Source: Nectonema munidae
Lineage: Eukaryota > Nematomorpha > Nectonematoida > Nectonematidae
Assembly: GCA_030549495.1 (NCBI GenBank)
Contig: JAUIRK010000288.1
Location: 496,001 to 560,000 of the forward strand
DNA length: 64,000 nt
Direction of reading: 5' to 3'
In this document: in pieces, positions 1-12,311 of the stretch
Position numbering within the stretch: position 1 is the stretch's first letter
How the letters are laid out: each line of letters starts with the position of its first letter
Program-made: the position numbers and the translations under genes
Notes under the pieces: model-generated
Database searches by the model: none
Told to the model about the DNA's origin: nothing
Seen by the model: the letters and a program-made list of their open reading frames with translations, nothing else

Positions 1-13
1 TACTAGCAGCCAA

Positions 14-1249
14 TCACGTAATAGCGAAGAGATTAACAATTGTTGGCGAAAAGGATAAAGAAGAAGTTGTCGATGATGTTGAAGACGTTGATGAGGGTAT
101 GAGAGGTAGAGGAGGAATTGGAGCAGAAGGGGATGATGAAGTTGACATGTTTGCGTTCAAAGACGATGAAAGTTTCGGCAAAGGTAATGATGATGATGAT
201 GAGGGAGAAAGCAAGAGGGAAGAGAGTGAAGGAGAGGGAAAGGAAGTGAGAGCGAAATTTGGGGAGGCGGGAGGCTTTGTGGGAAGTGAGGGACTGAAGG
301 AGTTGGTGGACATGAAGGCATTGATTAGTGGATTGAGGACTGTGGGCGAATTAACGTTATTCAAGTTAGGAGTAGAGTTAGAAACACCGCGAAGGCAAAT
401 ATAAGAACTATTGTCTGCGATAGATTGGCGAGCAAAGGGGTTAGCCGTGTTGGATGAGTTGGCAGAATAACAAGATGCTGGAGATAAAACGAACTGATTC
501 TTGGCCGACGCATTCGAAGGTGTGGAGTGATTTTGTAACTTGGGAATCTTGTAATGAGGAAAGTGACCTTGATTTGTAAAAGGTAGGGGTGATGAGAAGG
601 GAGCTAGTAGGGAGGATGCTTGTGTTAAAACAGGAGAAGATAGGCGTCTTTTAAAAGAAGCATGCTCTTTTGTGTGATTATTCTTTTGGTTGTGAGAATA
701 GGAAGTGACTTTTTCCATGGTATAAGGAGTGGGAGACTTCATTGGCAAAGAAAGGTATATGGTGTTGGTAGAAGTGGTGCTGTGAGCGACAACATCCCCA
801 CTGCTCTTGTTATTGACTGAGAGGAGCGAAAAGTGGGCTAGGTTGGGAGATGCGGCTGTGCAATTTGAATTGACTGGGACAAGCGGTAGCAGTGCAATGC
901 CTTTTGTAGATGGAGTTGATGTGAATAGCGAGGAACTCGATAGTAAAGGGATCGAGGAGTGGTTGTGCGAAGATACACTGAATGAGCTTTTTTGGGTTGT
1001 TAAAGTCGAGTCAAACATAGTTCCTGAGGAAAACAAAAGGTGGTTAAATGAATGCGCTAGAGAAGTTGGTGCTGCGGCTCTGAATGCTTCTCGAGTGTCT
1101 ATTCGATGGTTAGTATGCGTGTCAGCACCTTTTTTAAGACTCAGAGAGAGGAGGTGGCTGTGAGGGTAAGCAATTTTTGGGATTATTGGTAACAAAGGAA
1201 GAATAACATGATGAAATTGGTTCGAGACTAGAAGTAATATCACTATCAA
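14..1249 (-). CDS. 411-codon Ser/Thr/Pro-rich open frame, possible C-terminal part of the gene above
   Basis: This long frame has no repeat-protein motif. It is almost entirely Ser, Thr, Pro, Leu and Asn, with stretches such as SSLLLSPSSSSSLPLPKL and PSAPIPPLPLIPSSTSS near the end. Such length in AT-rich DNA, with higher GC than the flanking introns, suggests coding sequence, but the low complexity also keeps the antisense strand open in pieces. It overlaps the end of exon D in another frame. It could be the true C-terminus after a frameshift, or a chance frame in a 3' UTR. Confidence 0.4.
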   Translation of the reverse strand: MIVILLLVSNQFHHVILPLLPIIPKIAYPHSHLLSLSLKKGADTHTNHRIDTREAFRAAAPTSLAHSFNHLLFSSGTMFDSTLTTQKSSFSVSSHNHSSIPLLSSSSLFTSTPSTKGIALLPLVPVNSNCTAASPNLAHFSLLSVNNKSSGDVVAHSTTSTNTIYLSLPMKSPTPYTMEKVTSYSHNQKNNHTKEHASFKRRLSSPVLTQASSLLAPFSSPLPFTNQGHFPHYKIPKLQNHSTPSNASAKNQFVLSPASCYSANSSNTANPFARQSIADNSSYICLRGVSNSTPNLNNVNSPTVLNPLINAFMSTNSFSPSLPTKPPASPNFALTSFPSPSLSSLLLSPSSSSSLPLPKLSSSLNANMSTSSSPSAPIPPLPLIPSSTSSTSSTTSSLSFSPTIVNLFAIT

Positions 1250-1668
1250 TAGCGTCTACATCATTTTTAGTATTAGTATTGTCACTAGTACAGCCACTGC
1301 CATTATACTGGGTGCATTGAGCCAGGTTGCGTAGCGTGTCTGAGCAGGGCATTGCGCTCTCGTTAAATTCATGTTTGGCCATTTGGGGGGATAGGGAAGA
1401 CAGTCTTGAAATCTGACCACATTCTCGGTTTTCAAGTCGACTTCCAGCGTTTGCATTGTCCACCCTCTTTTTTTCGCAGCAATCGCCCCCATGAGCAGGT
1501 TCTTCGTCGTCTTCACATAAATCTGCTACTTTCTCGTCATTGTAAATAGCTTCTAGTGGATCTGTAGAAGGGGAAGTAGGAGGCTCTATGCTATGACCAA
1601 ATGAAAAGTAATGTCGAAAGCGTATAAATTTTCTGAATATAGAAAATGGAGCTTTATTGCTGTAACTC
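1134..1668 (-). CDS. Exon D of the unrecognised gene (one possible end)
   Basis: After the acceptor gtgatag the frame reads SYSNKAPFSIFRKFIRFRHY, then an acidic, Cys-containing region, and stops after QPPPLSES at 1134-1136. From 1249 down to 14 a different frame stays open for 411 codons and is also Ser/Pro-rich, in GC-richer DNA than the introns. The two open frames overlap by about 115 bases, and a run of A lies at the stop. Either the protein ends at 1134, or an indel (natural or sequencing) shifts it into the longer frame. I found no intron that would join them. Confidence 0.6.
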
Positions 1669-4600
1669 CTATCACACACAAACCTAAAATATCACAAATC
1701 TATAATATGCGTTTAAAATGAAGTGGGCATAAGGCTTACCTTCCAGCTCGACCTTTGCGCCATCTGACGAACATTTCAGGAGGAAATATTTTAGGAGCGG
1801 GTGAGTGAAAGAAATGAAACTTGTGAAAAGATTCTTTACAAATGGGGAGAACGGAGGATGAATTCTGCGATTCATCATCGTGATCTTCATCAGTTGAGGA
1901 GGATTCGTAGATGTGACTGCCTGGAGCATACTAAAAAATAAAAAGCTCGCTAAAGCTTTTTCTAAGTTCAAGGTATTAAAAAGTTAACTACATGACAGCT
2001 GTATTTAACATTTGGCTTTGGTTTGAAACAATATTCATTTGGAGATGAATAAATATCTTCAAAGGGAACAGTCTTCATAGTCTAAAATGCAGAAAGTTAA
2101 AATAAACAATAAAACAACAAATTAAATAATTATTGCACATTATTTTGTTATCGGTTTAGTACCCAAGGGAAGAATTTTCTTCCAGAACTGAACAAATGGT
2201 AGAGATTTCAAGGGACGAACTGATCAACAACTAGTGCAATGTGTCGGCATTACTGCTATTCAAGTCGGGCCAAAGTATAAGTTAGCAGTGACATTATTTG
2301 TAGGCTTATAAAAAGTATAAATAAATATCTAATAGATCCTATTTCGAGAGAATATGATATAGACTAAAACCTCCGTTAGTAAACACCTATATACACTAAA
2401 GGCAACTAATTTTAATATTAAAATGATATTCCCGATAAGTTTTGTGAGTAAATGTAGAAAAATTTATTTGACACGTATAAGGCGAGTGCGGGAAAAAATT
2501 TCTCTCATTGCAAAACTCTAATATATACACCATAAATATAATGCTTAGAAGCAATACTTTAAGTTCAAATCATGCCTTAGTTCAGAATGCTTTATCAAAT
2601 ATTGTGTCACCAGGTTATGACAAATTTTTTTATCTTATAGCTAGAATAATTGCAAACAATACTTATAGCAGGATAGTAATCCTTCCTTTTCCCATTTCAA
2701 CTTGATAAATGAAAGATGGCATCCCAAAATACAGCGAAGCCTTTCAATTTTGAACACTATAGAACAGTGCTTCCGAAACTATTCCAGTCTACCCAAGTTT
2801 TTTGGTTAAACCAATCACATCCACTTCCCAACCCAAAAATCTCCTATCAAGATTATATCTTGATATTTTGCACCCCACCACCATAAAATTTCTTGTGCCC
2901 TAATAAAAAAATTGAAGTTTCTATCGGTTCGTAAATGCACACATTCCAATAATAAAAAATTTATTGTTGGAATTTATTTGCATGCTACTCATCAATTCAA
3001 AAGAACTTTCATCTATAAAGCTAGTTGTGAAATTCTAGCTTCCATATGTTTTGATTAAGTCAGATAAATACTCCAAAGCGAAAAAGATCAGTGATTTCCA
3101 ACCTTTTTTTGGAAACTTTGTGGCACCCATATGATAATATCTAGTATTTCAGCATTTTTTAGTTTAAATACGAAATTTTATTGTATTAAAATCTTTGCAT
3201 AAATATAACTTAACACAATATCTATAAAAAAACCTTTTCTCATACACAGCATTAAAATTAATATGGATTGGGTGATTTAAGGTAATATCCTTCTAGGGTA
3301 GTAGTGGCCTAGTAAGAAAAATTGGGAGGGAGTGTGCATTGGTTGTCATAATTTATTTGTATTATTATCTTTACATAACCACGTAGTGGGTAGTTCTTTG
3401 GAGGCATTTCTATGATTTCTCTCATTGAATTTTTCTTTGTGTATATTGAAGAAGTGATATAAAATTATTCGGAGGCAAATTAACCACTGTAATATTGAAG
3501 TTTGTATGACATACTATGATAGTTTAAATTTAAGACTAGTTTAGAATGATTTATTTTTTTTATTCTATCCACTTTTTGTGTTTTATATTTCGCCACAAAT
3601 AAAAAAACAAATCAGTATACAAGTTACTTTAATAAAAATTGTTTGAAAAATTTCTTTACGTATTAGAGTTGCCTCCTTTGTTGTTATGTGACTTTGAATA
3701 ACTTCAACATTTGTAAATAATGAATTTTTAAAATACACCTAAAGTTTTAATGCCCAGTTTTTACCGTTTAATAACAACAAAGGAGGCAACGTAAAGAATT
3801 TTTTCAAACAATTTTTATTAAAGTAACTTGTATACTGATTTGTTTTTTATTTGTGGCGAAATATAAAACACAAAAAGTGGATAGAATAAAAAAATTAATC
3901 ATTCTAAACTAGTATTAAATTTAAACTATCATAATATTCAACTTTCATCTTCAATATTACAGGGGTAAATTTGCCTCCGAATAATTTTATATCACTTCTT
4001 CAATATACAAAAAGAAAAATTCCCGAAGAAAAATCATAGAAATGCCTCCAAATAACTACCCACTACGTGGTTATGTAAAGAATATCACACCCTATTGAGA
4101 TTTCAACAAATAAATAAATTTGGATTAAAATGAAAATAATTTGTTTGAAACCCAGTGATGAAATGGCAATCATGACAATCAAACTCATGGTTTAATCGGT
4201 TGAGCAAACATCACATTTTTCAAACAAATTAATGCACAACACATTCATAGACATAGACTTGGAGATTTTAAAATTGATATTGAAGGCCTTTATTCATTAG
4301 TGTTGTCGTGGGCCGTGGACGTAGGTGGTATTAGTGCTAGGTGAACATTGTCTTATGGTCTCACTCCAACGCTGTGATGCCTAAATACAAGCCTAGGCAG
4401 AAAAAGAAAGTGGAGGATGATGAGTACCTGTTTAAAAGTTGTATCACAACAGACGACACTGAATTTTCTATTTCCAGATTGCAAATCTTCAGGATCAGAA
4501 TCATCCATGCTGGAAGCATTGCCAGATGATAGAGAAGAAGTGGAAGAGTGGGAGGATGGGGAGGAGGAGAGAAAGGGGGTCTGTGGTTGCTGTTGTTGTT

Positions 4601-5015
4601 GGTAGTTGTGGTGGTTTTGGCCGTGACGACGCTGATTCTGGGGATGGTGGGAGTATTGGTAGTGCTTGTCGACCCCGCCTTTGTTTTTAACAATGATGCT
4701 GCTGCTGCTGCTGTTGCTATGTCGATACTGATGATGAATGTTGTTGCGTGGAGTGTACGCAGCCGCACTCTTGTTTTTGGGATAGCGCAGAGCTGAAGAT
4801 TTTTGAGGTAGCCGAGGAAAAGAAGCTGTCTTGTTTTTGTTGGTGGGGGATGAGTGATGACGCTTTTGTGAAGATGTGACTTCATCTGCAAAATCGCACT
4901 TGAGGGCTTCTGAGGATTCCTCAAAAATGGAGTCGCTACTGCAATGGTTATTTTGATAATGCTGGTAATAGTGCTTTCGCTTATGATGTTGACGCTTTTT
5001 CTTGGAAATTGTATT
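1134..5015 (-). CDS. Unrecognised His/Gln/Ser-rich host gene, four exons
   Basis: Exons in coding order: 5015-4428, 2081-1992, 1930-1740, 1668-1134 (or on to 14 in another frame). All junctions are GT-AG and in phase, and the frame stays open through all four. The protein starts with a basic, His/Tyr/Gln-rich region containing Ser and Gln runs, then DDSDPEDLQSGNRKFSVVCC, FEDIYSSPNEYCFKPKPNVK, an acidic SSTDEDHDDE patch and a basic FVRWRKGRAGR stretch followed by KAPFSIFRKFIRFRHYF. No signal peptide or enzyme domain is visible. An in-frame TAG directly precedes exon 5015-4428, so the start codon lies in an earlier exon. Composition suggests a disordered, perhaps nuclear protein; the function is unknown. 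Confidence 0.75.
1740..1930 (-). CDS. Exon C of the unrecognised gene
   Basis: It enters at phase 0 and leaves at phase 2. It reads YAPGSHIYESSSTDEDHDDE, a Ser-rich stretch, then FHFFHSPAPKIFPPEMFVRW and RKGRAG. The donor gtaagc is strong. The two bases left (ag) plus the first base of exon D give Arg. The intron to exon D is 71 bp. Confidence 0.77.
1992..2081 (-). CDS. Exon B of the unrecognised gene
   Basis: This 30-codon exon, phase 0 at both ends, reads TMKTVPFEDIYSSPNEYCFK then PKPNVKYSCH. The acceptor is gcattttag and the donor gtagtt. It is separated from exon A by a 2.35 kb intron that holds a foldback element, and from exon C by 61 bp. Confidence 0.75.
3369..4080. mobile_element. 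Foldback (palindromic) MITE, 712 bp
   Basis: The two halves are near-perfect inverted copies: 3369-3690 (ctttacataaccacgtagtg...) pairs with 3768-4080 (...cactacgtggttatgtaaag), with a spacer of about 75 bp. It has no coding capacity. It sits in the 2.35 kb intron between exons A and B of the - strand gene, so the pre-mRNA would contain a hairpin stem of about 310 bp. Related end sequence recurs at 55165-55215. Confidence 0.85.
4428..5015 (-). CDS. Exon A of the unrecognised gene
   Basis: It is 196 codons, phase 0 at both ends, with acceptor tttatag before 5015 and donor gtactc after 4428. It reads NTISKKKRQHHKRKHYYQHY and ends SGNRKFSVVCCDTTFKQ. It is rich in His, Gln and Ser, with poly-Ser coded by AGC repeats and poly-Gln by CAA/CAG repeats. 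A longer Ile/Thr/Pro-rich frame overlaps it on the same strand but does not join any neighbouring exon. Confidence 0.75.
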
Positions 5016-5379
5016 CTATAAAGGCATACAGCACATATAGGAAAAAAATATTCCTTACACTCTACTTGTATAGATGATAAGACAGTCAAACTTATATTAA
5101 GAAATCCCTGAAACTATCAAAAGTAGTCTTTCTGAGTTTGTGTCACTTAATTAAGGTCGAATAACCCCAATCATTAAAGGGTACAGACTACAGGTATTCC
5201 CTTAGAACTAAGAAAGTTTTTTTTGATACTCAGATATATAGCAAATAGATCAATGTTTATTCGTTGTTTAAATCACAGTATAATATATATAATGATACCT
5301 TTAAGAAAAATATAACCTCGTTATTCGTCACAATAAGGAAAATGTTAAAATTATATTAATTGTAACAACAATAATAATA

Positions 5380-8300
5380 ATAATAATAATACGGTTTCAT
5401 TTTTGTAATTTTTTTAAATGAAAATGTAATTATTTCAATTTGAAATAAAAATATGTGCACGAAAGCAAAGTGGTTTTTAAAATTTTACAAATTTTATGGC
5501 ATATATAAACAAAGAAGTGATTTATCGTTTTAAAAAATGCCGATTGCAATGTCAATAAAATTAAGTTAGTCATCTGAACGGCTATTTTTATTATGTGTTA
5601 CAAAAACTAGGTAAAAATAACTTCGTTTAAAAGTGACCTCTCCAAATAAGTTTATTTAGGATGTGAAAATATCTATAAGTGTTAATTAAATTTGCGGTTT
5701 ACTTCTAAAAATTGTCTCCAAAAACATTCATTCAAATTTTACAATTAAATATATGTTTTTATACCAAATTAACCATGTTAGTTTCATTTATGGACTCAAT
5801 TTTTGCAGTTTGAATTTGAAAATATATATAAATATCAATTAAATTTGCGTTTAGTTCTAAAATAGGGTTTTTATAGCAAATAGATCATGATGATTTCATT
5901 TCTGAACACAGTTTTCGCATTTAGAGGTTTTACTGCTAGTGTCAATCAAATTTGCGGGTTATGTCTGAAAACGATATCCCAAAATATTCTCTCTAATTTT
6001 ATATGAAATATATGTTTTAATACCAATTCGACCATGATAATTTTTATTTCTGAAATCATTTTTTGCATTTAGAGGTTTTAAATGTTTGAAAGTGTCAATC
6101 AAATTTTCGATTTACGTCTAATGTCTACAGAAATATTTTTGAAATTTAAATAAAATATCTGTTTTTATGCCAAATGGAAGATGCTGGTTTCATTTCTGGA
6201 GTCAGGTTTGGCATTTATGTTTTTAAAATATCTGAAAGCTTGAATCAGATTTGCGGTTTACTTCTAGATACTGTCTTCAAAAATATTTTCAAAAAAATAA
6301 AATATCTGTTTTATACCAAATCGACTATGCTTATTTTATTTCTGTACTGGATTTTGGATAATACTGTTAAAAAATATCTCGAAGTGGCAATTGAATTAGT
6401 AATGTATGCCTGAAAATCAGTTCTGTAAAAAATTTTCAAAAAATGGCTGCATATTAGGTATATAGTAAAAATATACTTTTTTTTGTATATTTTGGCTTAT
6501 AATACTTTCTACAATCATCTTGAGTATGAAATATTTATTAAAAAAAATAAAACGTATTATAAAATCTTTTGAAAATTTGTATGAGAGAAGGAACCAAGTT
6601 GAAAACTAATTGAAAAGAGAACATGTGATCAAAACAAATAATTAAAAAAAATATGTATCTTGACTAAATGGAAGATCTACAATGTTCTAATGAACTAGGA
6701 AGGGGTCTAATTATATAATATTAGATGCTTCAAAAAATATTTTGACTGTGAAAAAGAAGTTCCTCTTTTACAAATGAAAAATATTTAAATCTATAGCTTA
6801 TCATCTAGGATTACAGTTAACATTTAGCTAAGATGGGTAGGAAATCCTAAAATTTAGAATAGGTCAGATTTATCAAAAATGGCACAGATGCCAATATGTG
6901 AGAATTTAGTCACTATCAAGATATTTTTAATTTAAATGGAATTTGTCCATCTTTTCCTTTTGTGTCAAAGAGATAATTTTTTGATGAAGAACGTTGACAA
7001 CTTTTTGTAATTGAACAATCAACATCACGAATGATTCATCAGAAAAAAACCTTTGAAATGAGATTAGTTGACAAATATTCAGGCCTGAGAGGAAAAAAGT
7101 AATTTTATCCTTATAAAAAAATTTTCGAACACACATTGAAGAATATAAATTTCTAATGAAAAAAGAGCTACTAAGACAGGAAAATCATGGAATGAATAGC
7201 AAAATTGTATACTGTAAATTATAATATGACGTAGAGACTACGAGCCGATAACGAATTTGTAGCCAAAAAGATGGAGGTCCTATCGAGTTACATAAGTTAC
7301 TGTAGAATGAAATATTTTGAGTGAATTAAACACCTAAAGTTGGTTTATTAAATAAATTAAGAAAATAATTACCAGAGAAATACTGCAAGTAGAAGTTATT
7401 TTTATCTTTATATATTTGACAAGTTTTATTGATTTCATAAAAAATGAACATAACCATTAAATTCTGCATACTTGAAATGTATAAAAAACTTTTTATAAGA
7501 ATAAAAATTTTAATTTTGACATGGGCTGACATATTTAAATTATTTTGTCAGGTTATATTTATAAAAAAAAAGGAATAAAACCAGTAAACACAGCCTACTT
7601 GAAAATGGGTATATGTGTGTAAAATGCCATACACGGTAAACTTCATCACCTCCCTATACGTTCTATTAAACGTAATTCTCTAATTCAAAAAACTGTGCCT
7701 GATCCTTTTTTTTAGGATAAATCAATTTGATTTTCATAAAAATAATCATTATTGATTTTCATAAAAAAAATGAATATCACCACTGAATTACGCATGCTTA
7801 AAAATGTGTATATATGTGTAAAAAACTTTATATTATTACTTAGATAAAAAGTTTCTTTTTAAGATGAGCTGTCATATATAAATCAATGCTTTGATAACTT
7901 TAATTGATTTTTATAAAAAAAAAATGAATATCACCGCTGAGTTCAGCATGCTTGAAAATGGATGTGTAAAAAACAGTATATAATTATTTAGATAAGCTTC
8001 TTTTTGAGTTGAGCTGTCACATTTAGATCAATTTTTTGACAGTTTGATTGATTTTCATAAAAAATGAATATCACCGCTGAATTCAGCATATTTGAAAATG
8101 AGTATAAATGTGTAAAAAAAATATATATAATTATTTAGATAAAAAGTTTCTTTTTAAGATGAGCTGTCACATTTAGATCACTTTTTAGACAGGTTTGATT
8201 GATTTTCATAAAAAATGAATATCACCACTGAATTCAGCATATTTGAAAATGGGTATACATGTGTAAAAAACTTTATATACTTATTTAGATAAAAAGTTCC

Positions 8301-8666
8301 TTTTCAGATGAGCTGTCACATTTAGATCAATTTTTTGACAGGTTTGATTGATTTTAATAAAAAATGAATATCGCCACTGAATTTAGCATATTTGAAAATG
8401 GGTATACATGCGTAAAAAACTTTCTATAATTATTTAAATAAAAAGTTCCTTTTTGAGATGAGCTGTCAAATATAAATCAATTTTTTGAGAGGTTTGATTG
8501 ATGTTGATAAAAAATGGACATCATCACTGAATTCAGCATAGTTGAAATATATATGTAACATTAAAAATATTTATAAAAACTTATTAATATCTGAAAAAAA
8601 ATAGGAAGGCACTTTACGCCCCCAGCACTTGAGCGGACAAATTTTGACCAGCACTAATAGGGTTGA
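5380..8666 (-). mobile_element. Non-autonomous piggyBac-like element, copy 1 (reverse, one end missing)
   Basis: The right end (8612-8662) carries gcactaataggg, the shared 12-base terminus, then ttga where the other copies have TTAA. Internally it is the reverse complement of copy 2: an array of about 150 bp units from about 5460 to 6400, unique sequence at 6400-7550, then about six 145 bp units (7560-8560) each with a tgaatatcacc...gaattcagcat core. The left terminus is not found; similarity fades near 5.4 kb. No transposase is present. Confidence 0.75.
7560..8560. repeat. Tandem array, unit about 145 bp, about six copies
   Basis: Units share tcataaaaaatgaatatcac, gctgaattcagcat and gagctgtcacatttagatca, recurring near 7771, 7925, 8065, 8216, 8361 and 8513. 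The array is part of piggyBac-like copy 1; only two to three units are left in copy 2 (12440-12800, reverse complement). Confidence 0.8.
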
Positions 8667-10030
8667 ACTCTTTGAAGGAATTATGTAACTCCAAGTATTG
8701 AACAGAAATAAAGTATGTATTTTTATTTTTAACTCATTTTTATCATTTTTTTTAATTTACTCACTTATTTTTTGTAAATTATATCTTTAGTAAAATATAT
8801 TCAACAAAATTTTATTATAATTTTTGAATTTTTTATGTTGTAAATTTTCTAGTTTTTTTAAATTTACTGACATAGTTTTATATAAGTTAGATTTATCAAT
8901 TTTTGTATCAAATGTTTGCTTACTAAGTAATGTAAAATAAATATATTATTTATTCATTTAGATGTATGTTGTAATTTTTATGCTTTATAGCATTGCCTAT
9001 ATATTAAAACAACTTAAAAATTATATAGTTTGATTGACATCACAACAGCCAATAATTTGTCAGAGAAAGTTTTTGATTGACGGAACCGTAAAGTAAAAGA
9101 TTACCAAAATTTTAATTGTTGATATTTAGTAATTTTTAAATTATACAAAGCAAAGGATTCATGTCTGGCCAAAAAGGGGTACGCTCTAGTGATAAATAAC
9201 GTGTTTCACACCGATGAATAGTAGGCGGAATAAAGAATTCATGTTCAAACTTACAAGAAATTCTGAAGCGTAATAGAGAAAGAGGGAGAGAAATGTGAGC
9301 CTTCCTTTATAAATATTGATGTAGGTAGACGAAACAAATAAGTGTAGAAGAGACTGAACAAAAGATTTCGCAAAAGCGTAGGATGATTTATGGCATTTGT
9401 CCTTTTCTTACATGATGATAATAGGATTATAATCGCTTGTAATTATTACATCTGTCTGCACAACACTCCAAGTGAGACATTTTTCATCGGAAATGAAAAC
9501 GACTTGTCTATTTTGTCCCCCTACTGTGTTTCGTGAAATAGCACGTGTGTCTCTTTGTGAATTCGAGAAGAAGGATTGACATATCAAATAAACAGACAAC
9601 CCAAAATAAATCAAAATTTTCCTTGTATTTTTTTGAACGTTTTATTATTTATTTAAAAGCATCATTTTTTTATTACTTTAACTTAATTTACTTTATTTTA
9701 ATTCAAGGTTTAGAAATTAAAATTTATAAATTTTGCCATTTTATGAAACTATTTTATTTTAAAAACGATTTTTAATCTTTTTGTTAAAATTGAATTTTTT
9801 AAAGTAAATTTTTATTCTATATACTTTGAGACAGATATTTTTATTTGAGTTTAATTTGTTTAAATTTGGTTGAAATAAGTCTTAGCATTGTATAAATATG
9901 AGTTTTACCATTAAATCTTTAAACTTCCCAAAAATAGTTTCAAATTTTGAATGTATGAACGGTTCAGGCACAATAGATACTCTGGACATTTCGGCCTCTA
10001 AATATGATGATTATAATATAGTCTTGATGC
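8667..10030. other. AT-rich intergenic or intronic DNA, no feature seen
   Basis: Short frames occur on both strands but have no recognisable motif. The stretch separates copy 1 from the other repeats of the spacer. Confidence 0.5.
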
Positions 10031-10359
10031 AAGTACAGGGCTGTAGCCAGAAATTGGAAGTTGGGGGTGGGGCACAAGGGGAAATTGAGGGGGCCTGAAT
10101 ATTTTGATTTAAATTTGGGCAAATTAATGCTTTTAAAAATAAGTAATGAATAAATAAAACAATTATTTATAGAAAAAAAACTTATCTCATTTTGGAAAAA
10201 CTACATACTATCTCAAAAAATTTGAATTCTTCTTGTTTTGTTAGAAAATTTCTTGACCAATTCATCAGTATCAATATTTTTTATATATGAATCTAAATAT
10301 AACATAAGTTTATTAAGCATTATAAAAGGCTTACGCCTATGAAAATGCATCTGCAAATT

Positions 10360-10900
10360 CAATTATATATATTTATACATTTCATTGCCAAGAAATTTGT
10401 CTAATTTTTTCTTGAACATGTCAATTGAGCTTGATGAAATAACTTTGGTAGGTAAACTATTCCATCTTTTGAGTCCTCTCAATGCAAAATAATTTCGTCT
10501 GAATTTAGTTGAAAGTTCTGTATTCAGTTTGTACTGGTGAGATCTGGATATTCTTGTCGAAAATTCAGGTAAAACATTTCTATTGATATCCATATTACCA
10601 TTTATTATATTAAATATAGTTATCATTTCATTGCGAATCGTTCTGTAGTACAATGTAGGTAAGTTTAGGCTTTTTAATCTTTCTTCATAGCTGAGGTTTT
10701 TCATACCTTTCAAATTTTAGTGAACACTTTTTGTACTTTCTCAATTTTCCTCATGTTAAATGAACAGGAATTCCCAAAAATTATATTTCGATACTCGAGG
10801 ATTGGCCTTACCAATGATTTAAATAAGTGAACAGCTACATCTTTGTTAGAGAAGACAAAAGTGTTATTATTAGAGAGAAATTTTAAGAGTCTTTATTTGA
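10360..10900 (-). mobile_element. CR1-like LINE reverse transcriptase, C-terminal fragment
   Basis: The 116-codon frame (10713-10363) reads NLSYEERLKSLNLPTLYYRT and later RNYFALRGLKRWNSLPTKVI, then DMFKKKLDKFLG. This is the typical tail that follows the reverse transcriptase domain of CR1/RTEX-type LINEs. Upstream (to about 10900) the reverse strand reads VHLFKSLVRPILEY in another frame, the end of the RT domain, so at least one frameshift is present. The element is truncated and dead. Confidence 0.75.
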
Positions 10901-11920
10901 TTTTATTCTCTTTGAAACTATACAAGTAAAACATATTTCTTTTAAAATTTGCATGCCAACATTTTTTTAGATTTAGTTTGACACTTTAGTATAGGTGTTC
11001 GAACATCGTGGACTTGTCGATTAGTAATCTAATGTCTGCAACTCTAAATTTTTATATACATGATAAAATTTTTATGAAATTTCATAAAAAATAAGGAATG
11101 TAAGTTTAAATACGCTCAATGATTCATTCATTGAATTATCCTGACTGTTTATTCAACTGTTAGATGGAAGGAGTATAAAGTGTATGTTTATTTAACAAAA
11201 TTTATCAAAAGGTTAGATTGTCTTTTAAAAAAGAAAGAATGCGCAAACGGCCACATAATTACTATACTAAAGGAAATAACTAGATTTATAAAAAAGCAAA
11301 GTTTTAGAATAAAAATTTATAACTTGTAAAGTTTCAAAAACAATAAAATAAAATTTGAAAATGTCACTACAGATAATATAGTTTTATTAAAAGGCTTTAA
11401 AACAAGAGCTTATCAACAGTTCATCAATGACAATAAAAAAATAAAGGGCAAAAAATCGAATCAATTAGTACTGCAAAAAGAATTTGACATTATCCTACTA
11501 TAAAAATATTTAAAGGGTGAATTGTCTCATTAAAAAATTAAGAGAGACTAAACTTTCTCACTTTCCATGAATGTGTTTGACCTTACACAATCCTATGTTA
11601 AAAAAAGCTTAAAAAGATGCAAAGAACCCCAGAAGTTTCAAAATATAATAAAATAATTTCCAAAATAGTAGCACAGAGAAACAAGTTAGTTACAGTTACT
11701 AATTTAAAAGGGTAAATTTACTGTTCGCTTTTTTTAGATCCTATGAGGGTATGCCATTTAACGCTTTTTAATTGTACGATGGTAAATAAATCATCAAAGT
11801 AGATTCACCTAATATTTAAAGCCTTAAAATAAAAGTAATAAAGAGCACAGAAAGAAAAGTAGTTAACTAGAATTTTTTTCAAAATTATCAAAGACAACAA
11901 TACGATGACCAATGGTCTTG
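10900..11920. other. AT-rich DNA, no feature seen
   Basis: No coding frame, tandem array or terminal repeat is evident between the LINE fragment and the LTR fossil. Confidence 0.4.
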
Positions 11921-12270
11921 AGTCTTGTCGAAGTTTTGAGCAAAATCCTGCTGACTGGGCCAGAAAGTCTCTGTTATGTTTTAAGACAGAGTAAAGTGAG
12001 GCACAATTTATTGAAAATCAAAGAAGTGTGTCTATTCTAACAAACACACTAGTATTTATACATTGGAAATATACTATGCAAATTTCCAGTAACAACCCTA
12101 ATCAAATGAGTGGATCTTTGTAAAAAACTATTTCCATTGCCTTGATAGGACTTCATGCAAATTCTTCTTTAATTTGCATGCACTTTGGAAAAAGGAAATA
12201 ATTTTGCACTGTTGCTGAGGGAAAATTGTGCAAACGCTTTGCAAACGCCTTATTTGCATAAGCTGCTTTA
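11920..12270 (-). mobile_element. LTR fossil related to the gypsy LTR at 36.7-37.0 kb
   Basis: The block shares ctgactg.gccagaaag.ctc, tgttatgtttt, acaatttattga and the general order of the LTR and leader found beside the gypsy copy in Pasha intron 4. It seems to hold one LTR plus a short stretch of adjacent leader with the primer-binding region. No internal genes follow. It is an old, broken remnant. Confidence 0.6.
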
Positions 12271-12311
12271 CAACACTTTTAATAATATAATATATACTCT
12301 CAATTATATCT

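Noticed and set aside
99-404. Acidic Asp/Glu/Gly-rich frame on the + strand
   Set aside because: It is the antisense shadow of the Ser/Pro-rich - strand frame.
4361-5089. 242-codon Ile/Thr/Pro-rich frame on the - strand
   Set aside because: It overlaps the real exon A in another frame, has no in-phase neighbours and its composition is what exon A gives when shifted.
7560-8560. CRISPR-like array
   Set aside because: Repeats are whole 145 bp tandem units without spacers, in a eukaryotic transposon.
10034-10100. cagggctgtagccagaaatt as a hAT-like terminus
   Set aside because: No matching inverted end or transposase piece was found nearby.
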